DNA of 64,000 nucleotides from the NCBI GenBank assembly GCA_002270565.1, contig NQMI01000012.1, positions 449,921 to 513,920 on the forward strand, written 5' to 3'. Within the stretch, counting starts at the first letter, position 1. Each line of letters opens with the position of its first letter. This document shows positions 57,257 to 64,000 of the stretch, piece by piece. This stretch comes from Stenocarpella maydis (Eukaryota > Ascomycota > Sordariomycetes > Diaporthales > Diaporthaceae). The position numbers and the translations under genes are program-made. Under the pieces are notes generated by a model. It did no database searches, had not been told where the DNA came from, and saw only the letters and a list, made by a program, of their open reading frames with translations.

Positions 57257-59648
57257 GATACCTGCAAGGTGTGCTGGACAGTCACAGATCCGTGAGAGGG
57301 TGGAGCCCAGAGGCTCTTCTTGGACCTCCCAGGGATTCCAAGAGGTTACGCTTTGTTGAGCAGACGAGACTTTGGGTGGCGAAGTCTCTGCCCTAGCACG
57401 CCATCACTATTTAGGACTTGCCCGGATTGGGCCATTACATGACCAACTCACTCACCATGGGACCTGACAAGCCGCCTCCGGCTGTCGCGTGTAGGATCCC
57501 ATATAATGCTATATTACCATTTCTTCCTCAGGTTTAATTCGGGCTTCACATTGGTGGTCAGCGGCTGGATTTCTTCTGATCCATCTCTCAATACTTGCAT
57601 TCTTCAGCAGACGCGGCCCCACATTGGGGGGGGGGGGGTTGGCGAGCACGTCAACGGCTCGACCTTGGAGACTGCCTGCCACCCATCCGTTCCAATCCGG
57701 CACGTGCATGTCCTATCCACACATTGAACAAAAATTTCGATTAGACCATCTCAAGACACATACGTTATCAGGCTGGCGCGATACGTTCATTCCCAACAGC
57801 CGACCAGCCGCAGTCGAGGCGAGAATGCTTATGCCAAGAATGTCATTTGATGAGACAATACGATGGGGAAATAGGTGCAATAGCTCTGAGAGGCTTGATA
57901 AGGTGTATGGGCTGCCTGGGCTTCTGAACCGTTCAATGCAAGCATACTATGCCCGGTCTCTTGAGGCAGACTATACAAAGACACCTGCTCCGTTGTCCTG
58001 GGAGATGGTCTTTGGCTTTGATCTTTTCCGGCGGGATCACACACAATGATCCTATGGACTATCCAACGGCTATACCTGGAACCCGGACTGAATCAGCACA
58101 TTATTCCGAACTTTGATGCCAGTTTCCATCTGGGCCTACCACATCACAAACACATCGAGCTTTGGCTCGTGCCTGTATGGAAACAATGTTAGTTTACCAA
58201 GCCATACGCAGGCTGCTTCTCTGAGCGGATTTGGAAGTCCACGGGGATGCTTATCGCTGGGAACCTCGATTACCTGCGTACCAGCAGGCTGCTCACAATA
58301 GCGAAATATCAGAAGATCAACTTCTGGATGCAATGAGTATTGGGCCCAGGCTTCACAGGATGTCATCAATTGGCGAGGATACATATGCTGGTGAATGGCG
58401 CTGCCCTGGGCACTAGGATAGCGATGCATGGGTGAGTAGTGCCAACACTGCCAGACTCACCGAGTTGGATCCAAGTTACATAGGAAATATTTCAGTATCG
58501 CAAAAGGTCAAGAAGACGATTTGCGCGTTTCACGATGCAGAAAGTGGCGGCCAGTTCCGGCAAAGTTCCGAACGAGGACAGGCTTCCCCATCCACTGCTT
58601 TGTTTTAAAATACCACTGATGGGGTTGGAATTGGGGTTTCAGCCTTCCCCACAAGGTTTCGGGGGGACGAGCTGGGAAGTGGTTGAAAAAGAAAACGTCA
58701 AAGCTGGGCAGCTTTTTGTTCAGTTCTGAGGTGGCTTGTCAGGATGCGCCACCATTACCTACAATCCCCTCACGGCATGCCGACAGTGCCTACTTCTCTA
58801 TAAACAATTTAAACTTCAAGTGAATCTTGTGAACATTAATGGTGAAGGCCCTTGTACATTATGCTATCTTGATCTTTCCCCTTTCCAAGTGCGAAGTATA
58901 GATATATGCTGGCGTGACCCCAATACTATGGTATGAGGTGATGCTTATACAGACACCTTCAAGACTCCTGCAGCGGAGTTCTAGGGAGTAATTGAATATC
59001 AATGCGTCATGGGTTCTTGCAATGAAGACGATGAGGACGAGGTTGAGGGAGTAGGAGGGTTGGTTGGGGGGGGGGAGGCAGCCAGCCCAAGATTTAAAAA
59101 GGACTTGCGAGCTCGTGAAGAAAGGATATGGCAACTACCAGTGCGCAAAGGCGGTTGGTGGTTGGTGCCTGGCCCTCTTCTCCCTCAACCGGTAAATGAC
59201 TGAAGGCTGGCGGGGTGACGCTCCGTTGTAACCACAAGAGCCCACAAACCTGGCGTTTTCAGGTGCTTCGTGGTAAGTTACCTACTTAAGTAGGTACATG
59301 CCGAGGTAGGTAGTTGATAGCCGTTGTAGTTCGGTACCTTTTAATTGTGTTTGTGACACAGCTTGAGTGTTCCTCTCCAATGCTCACACCAGGCCTTCGC
59401 AGGATGACCTGCATCTGGTGTAACCAACCATCTACATGGATCTCGTGCAACATGCATGATGTAAGCTCTTGTCCACATATATGAAAGACTCCATGAGGCT
59501 GGCCCAGTCACCATGAGAATTTGCACCTTGACACCTATCTGAAAGCACATTGTTTCTTGGTCTTCAATTATCTGAGCCCCACAACACTTGTGCCGCCTCC
59601 TCTTATAGTACAGGGTGGCCTTCAATCAGTACCTAGGTAGTCTCAGCC
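57257..59648. other. 2.4 kb region with a possible HET relic
   Basis: Includes the permease promoter at the left and the low-confidence HET-like fragment given separately. The remainder has only short frames. Confidence 0.4.
57780..58049 (+). pseudogene. Possible fragment of a HET-domain gene
   Basis: One frame reads ERLDKVYGLPGLLNRSMQAY followed by SLEADYTKTP, like the DPRDKVYALLGL...DYSK segment that follows the HET motif in fungal incompatibility proteins. No start, no HET motif itself, and the frame stops at 58047-58049. Frames further right (to about 58420) are open but unassigned. Treat as a weak relic call. Confidence 0.35.
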
Positions 59649-61704
59649 ATGCCACTGTATGCATGTGGAGTCAAGTGCAGGTCCGTCGAGGATCCCACAG
59701 ATCCAGACATTGCGGGAATTGGAGTAAGGTCCCGCCTTTCCTAGCACTGTGGCCACTTCGAAGGCTGATCAAGTCCTTCAGATTATGCTTTCTTTCGTTC
59801 TCACCGCAGTGTTGTCTATGGGGTGTGTCACAGCGGCATTCTTCAACCACGGCATACAGTCGAGTCAGTATACACACCTGGACGAGGTCATAGTCAACAA
59901 AGTGCAGGGTTTGTTCAAAAGATGCCGAAATCACAGAGAAATTGCCGACCACGACGCACTCTCGCCTTACCAAGCATTCCTGCTTGCCCTCAGTGACCAG
60001 GCTCTTATGACAGGCATTGGATCATTGATCGCTTTGTATGCACAAATGTGCAACGGCTTGTCTATGTTCTCATTCCAGATAGGCATCAGCCTATCCAGGT
60101 TCTGCGCCGCCATCCATTTCAATACCCTTACTGCACTCCGAGTCTATTTCAGACAGAACAAAAGGCAGGCTGTTTTGAGGATCGCTCTGATGGTCCTATT
60201 CCTCGTCATCAGCGTCCCGAGTGTCTCGTTGCAAATAATCCTCTCCGACTGGTCTCCTCATCGACTGGCAGCATGTGCCATCAAGACGGATCCAGCCCAT
60301 TACATACAGTATTATAGCCTGGACTGGACAACACTGAGTATTTATTTGGCTTACCAGAACTTCACCAGCATCAGTTTCATGAGGCCCCGTACAGCAGAAG
60401 AGCAGGTCCACCAAGAGGCACGGAGTTCCCCCGTCATTAGCCTCATGGTGTGGCTACCATGGAACCCGAAAGTCAGGCAGGATGTGGATTTTGCTCTCCT
60501 GCAACGTCAAGACGACATTAATAGGTTGAATCATAAAGCAGCGAAGAGGATACGCGACTGTTCGACCGGACGAGAAGCTCTGAAAGTCATGTTACCTTAC
60601 CTGCTGAAGGACACGATGGGCTCACTGGTTCTCGAAATCTTCACCAACGCTTTCTGGTTTGCTCTGAGCGCCGATGAAGTTGTGGAACAGCTCAAGGTGG
60701 ACGTAAACCTTGCTCCGCTCTTATCTTGGAAGTACGGGCAGCTTATGCCCATGATACTAATTCTGGCGTACATTCTGACGGCTGTGGAGGCAACGACCGG
60801 TAAGGACATGAACTTCCTTGAGCAGGCATTCTTGATTTCTTAAAGAAGAAAGGATATTGAATATATAAATATCTGGGGTTTGGGTGGGGAGGGATACATC
60901 CTAGACTTGCTAACCCTTATTCATAGACAAGAGATCTAAAACGACATCGTTGTCTCACACGCCATCGCTCCCTGATGAGACACTTTCCAAAGCTACGGAG
61001 ATACTATCTTCAAACAACTCTCTGACTAAGTCTTGCTGTGAGGGAAGTGATCTCGGAAGGAGCGCTGGAATTCAAGCATCAAATCATCCACGATCATCTT
61101 TAGTGCCTGAAGGTGGGGACCATACAAAAACGACTGGGCCGAAACCGCTGGAACAAGGATCTATCCGATACCCACCGTCAGTACTCTCGTCCAGTTTGGA
61201 CTTCGATCGAGCGGGATCAACAGTGCGGCGCGTCAACTCTTTGCAGACGTCATCAGCAGATCATGCCCTCAGCCCCAATACGTTTCGAAAGACTACCTCG
61301 GCCCCTGCCACTCAGATACCAACAACACCACCAGTACGCCATGACACAGTCAGTCTAGAAGCTCTGAATAGTGATAGCATTGTAAGTGTAGGAGCAATGT
61401 CCCCCTTCCCCCCCNCCCCCCCCCGGAAAAGGTCTTTACTCGATTGTACTGATCGATGAGCAACTAGCCATGCCTCGAAGAGCTCGATGTAATGAGCATG
61501 GCATATGAGAACTACAGAGCCATCGTGCACGGATGGACTGTATTTATCTTGATCGTGATGGCGTGCTGGCAGGCCGTAGTATTTTTATTCTTTGTCCAGG
61601 CATTCTTCGTCATGGCGGGCATATGGTTCCTTGAGCACGCGTTTCGTACCGGACGGTTCTTCAGAGCCTTTTACCAGGTCCGAACCAACTCAGCTGTTGC
61701 GTAG
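59649..61704 (+). CDS. Multi-pass fungal membrane protein of unknown function, four exons
   Basis: Member of an uncharacterised filamentous-fungal membrane family as far as I can tell. Exons 59649-59723, 59782-60799, 60927-61381 and 61468-61704 give 594 residues; donors are GTAAGG, GTAAGG and GTAAGT, with a CTAAC branch site before 60926 and CTGAT before 61467. Exon 1 ends DPTDPDIAGIG and splices in phase to IMLSFVLTAVL (helix 1). Exon 2 holds SPYQAFLLALSDQALMTGIG and about six or seven helices (ITAL-type, for example MVLFLVISVPSVSLQIIL, LMPMILILAYILTAVEATTG). Exon 3 is a Ser/Thr-rich cytosolic tail; exon 4 adds one more hydrophobic segment (WTVFILIVMACWQAVVFLFF) near the C-terminus. Without splicing, exon 2 would stop at 60843. 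The single N at 61415 and C-run lie inside intron 3, so they do not affect the protein. Confidence 0.75.
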
Positions 61705-62296
61705 CCGCCGGGGACACAAGAAATTCAGAATCAATAGTGAAAGTTACAGACCGCCTTGCTTGACATTAAGATTGAATGCGGATATTCGCACCCATAAAAA
61801 CGGCTGGTACACGGATACGGCCCCTAGCGCTGGGCTGCAGCCAATCAAATTGCTTCGTTGGCCCCACTTTTAACCACACCTTACCACCCCTTTAGTGCTT
61901 TTTGCACCCAACGTACTGCAACGCCCCCATTGCCACTAACTTATAAATGATGACCCTTAATCAACGCTTTGCTGCAGTAATTAAATTCTTGTTGGAATCA
62001 ATCGTTTTTGCATTAAAAAGAAGATCTGATTAATTAGATATTGAATTTTCGGCGTTATAGTGATGGTGCAGCTACCTGATTATTTAGGTCTTGAGGCGTA
62101 GTGGTAAGCTGACTGTTATAACTGGAATATTAATATTACTGCTGTGAATTATTGTTAATTAGTACTTTCCAACCCTCCTACTTTCCTTAAACTTTTCTAG
62201 GGTGGATATGATACTTATGAGGACCTTAAGGCTGATTTGGATGAAGCTATAAAATCTGCTGGATTTCTGATGATAATTAGAAGGTCTAAGCTTATA
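61705..62296. other. AT-rich spacer between membrane-protein gene and pogo element
   Basis: Low-GC, no gene. Contains an A-box-like GCGTAGTGGTAAGC near 62095-62108, without a matching B box. Confidence 0.4.
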
Positions 62297-64000
62297 AGTC
62301 AGCCTACCGTTTCACGCACCACCCCCTTCACGCACACCCGGTTTCAGACACCCCTTCTTAACTCGCCCTTAACTAAATATCCACATTGCAACTTCTATAT
62401 AAATCCAATCTTCTCGTTAATTATACCATTTGATTCCTTATCTTCTTCTTTATCTTCTAGTATGTCTTACATTCCTCCATCACAATATCTGGCTGCTGTA
62501 ACCAACCAGTTGAATGGGTTGTCCCAACGATAAGCGTCCAAAGACCACTATATCTCTTAGTACAGCCTATGTTATCATCTTTAAGGCGTATTAACTCATA
62601 AAGAGTATAATTCGTCTCGCTAGAAGCTATTCCCAATATAAGAGTTAATTTTAGCCCACTAGGCCCTTTTATAGGGCTATCTGAGCCGTCCCCCTACACA
62701 TATAGCCCTCCGCTACCTCACCGCCTATATTACCAATGATAATATCCCCAATCCTATAGAGCAACAACTAATGGGAAAGAACTAGCTGCATCGTTTTTTA
62801 ATGAGGAATCCGTTTATAAAAATACTTAAGGCTATATATATCAAATATTGCCGTCCTAATAGCGCTACTTATGAGAATATTAATATCTTTTTCAACCGCC
62901 TCGAGTTGCCCAAAATTAGTAATATCTCTCTTGAATACTGGCATAATGCTAATGAAGTTGGCTTTCAAGAAGGCAATGGTACTAATGGCCTAGTTATCAG
63001 CTCCTTAGCAGTTAATTCTATTATTAAAAAAACAGCCCTCTTGCATATGTGGTCCACCTCAATAGAGTGCATCAGTAGGGCGGGCAAGGTGATCCCTCCT
63101 CTCGTTATCTTTAAGGGAAAATCTATATAATAATAATGGTTTCCCGCTTAAGAACTTAATGATTTTAAGGGCTGGCTATTCATGCACTTGGAGACGGGCT
63201 GGATAAATGATCAACTCACTCTATTGTAGCTAATAATAATATTTGAGCCTACTACCCGGCCCTCTAATCCCAAGCAGTAGAGGGTCCTCCTTCTTAACGG
63301 CTACTGCTTACATATAACTAATGGTTTTATATAGTACTGCTTTAAATCAAAGATCTAGCTTATATTTCTCCCCCCCCCATACTTTTTATATACTATAGCC
63401 CCTTAATGTTGGTATATTCTTACTTTTAAAGAGGAGGTATTATCAGAATGTTGCCCTACTAGCTACTATATATAGCACTAAGGAATCCTCTAAAGAATTC
63501 TTCCTTTGCGCCTATTCTAAGGCTTAAAATAGTATCTTTAGACTAACTACTATTAAGAAGGCATAGATAACTATAGGAATCTTCCCCTGAGATTAAGTAA
63601 AGGCGAAGAGATCGCAACTAGTAGCTTAAAACAATAATACTACAGGTAATAGTCACGATACTGGGCCAATAAGCACTCCAATTAACTCAGACTTAGCTGC
63701 AATCGATTTAAAAACGCTATATTCCTCTTATTATATCTAATTAATCAAATCGGAGTTATATAGCATTAGCGATATCTTTAAGTCGCCTACTATCTGCTTG
63801 CTCTTCCGGAAGGTCTGTAAGGGCCTTAATGAGTTAGCTGCCCGTGTAGTAATTGCTGAGGAGGAGAATATAGTTCTTATGGCTGCTTTAGAGCATTAGA
63901 GACCTAAGAAGAAGAGAAGGGTATTACCAGACCTAAATTCGAAGTTTGTGGGTATTGTGGCTATCGCGAGGGAAAGGGCTGCCATGGGACTTATTGAGGA
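62297..64000 (+). mobile_element. Degenerate Fot1/pogo-type DNA transposon, right end outside window
   Basis: A TA dinucleotide at 62295-62296 is followed by AGTCAGCCTACCGTTTCACG and C-rich short repeats (CACGCACCACCCCC), as in Fot1-like left ends; the terminus is tentative because the right end is off the window. The transposase is recognisable in pieces: GFQEGNGTN then SIECISRAGKVIPPLVIFKG (from 62801), KGWLFMH-like text, RVLLLNGYCLHI, and, after a frame slip at a C-run (63370-63379), HTF..L and PLNVGIF; a C-terminal KKKRRVLPDLNSKF occurs near 63910. At least ten stops break it. All three catalytic Asp positions read Asn (ANEVGF, LLNGY, PLNVG). Confidence 0.85.

Noticed and set aside
55784..57295. 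503-codon open frame antisense to the amino-acid permease
   Set aside because: Composition is Arg/Asp/Glu/Gly-rich nonsense that mirrors the GC-rich third positions of the permease; no family resemblance.
60950..61459. Independent gene reading through the C-run with N
   Set aside because: Better explained as exon 3 of the membrane-protein gene, ending at the GTAAGT donor at 61382; the C-run falls in the intron.

Overview
The window looks like nuclear DNA of a filamentous ascomycete (Pezizomycotina, most likely a Sordariomycete). Reasons: 50-70 nt GT-AG introns with CTAAC/CTGAC branch sites, fungal-specific families (HET-domain protein, AA9 lytic polysaccharide monooxygenase, Dal5-type MFS, IML1, SYO1, DBP10), long low-complexity protein inserts, and C-to-T/G-to-A decay in TpA-creating contexts that resembles repeat-induced point mutation (RIP). 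Two N-containing spots (50130-50134 and 61415) show it is assembled contig sequence.

Layout. 1-8900: a 5'-complete, 3'-truncated Dal5-like transporter on the minus strand, a 3.4 kb divergent spacer, and an unusually long Hst3/Hst4-type sirtuin. 8900-16230 is an accessory, decaying block: a broken AA9 gene with a 664 bp foldback/MITE element inserted 8 bp before its start codon, an LTR-like relic, and a HET gene with two stops and two frame breaks. 17595-32877 is a dense housekeeping block: MATE transporter, DUF202 membrane protein, type II membrane glycosyltransferase, SYO1 (ribosomal protein import), DNAJC8-like J protein, DBP10 helicase (with a one-base frame break near its 3' end). 32877-47487 holds a CAX Ca2+/H+ antiporter, a 3.8 kb gene-free, simple-repeat-rich spacer, IML1 (SEACIT/GATOR1 subunit), an AT-only microsatellite block and a nine-exon CDF zinc transporter. 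47500-54690 is a second decayed block: subtilase relic, a Nudix gene with a premature TAG, RIP-like repeats and an assembly gap. 54693-57256 carries a GPANK1-like G-patch protein and an amino-acid permease. 57260-61704 has a possible HET relic and a four-exon multi-pass membrane protein. From about 62297 to the end lies a RIP-ruined Fot1/pogo transposon in which all three catalytic aspartates read as asparagine.

Functionally, the middle of the window groups ribosome biogenesis (SYO1, DBP10) with a splicing-type J protein, and several genes whose families usually act at the vacuole (CAX, IML1, CDF). I did not find a convincing wholly new multi-gene system. The most unusual objects are the structured foldback element at the AA9 start codon, the insert-laden sirtuin, and the run of single-copy-looking genes killed by RIP-type substitutions.
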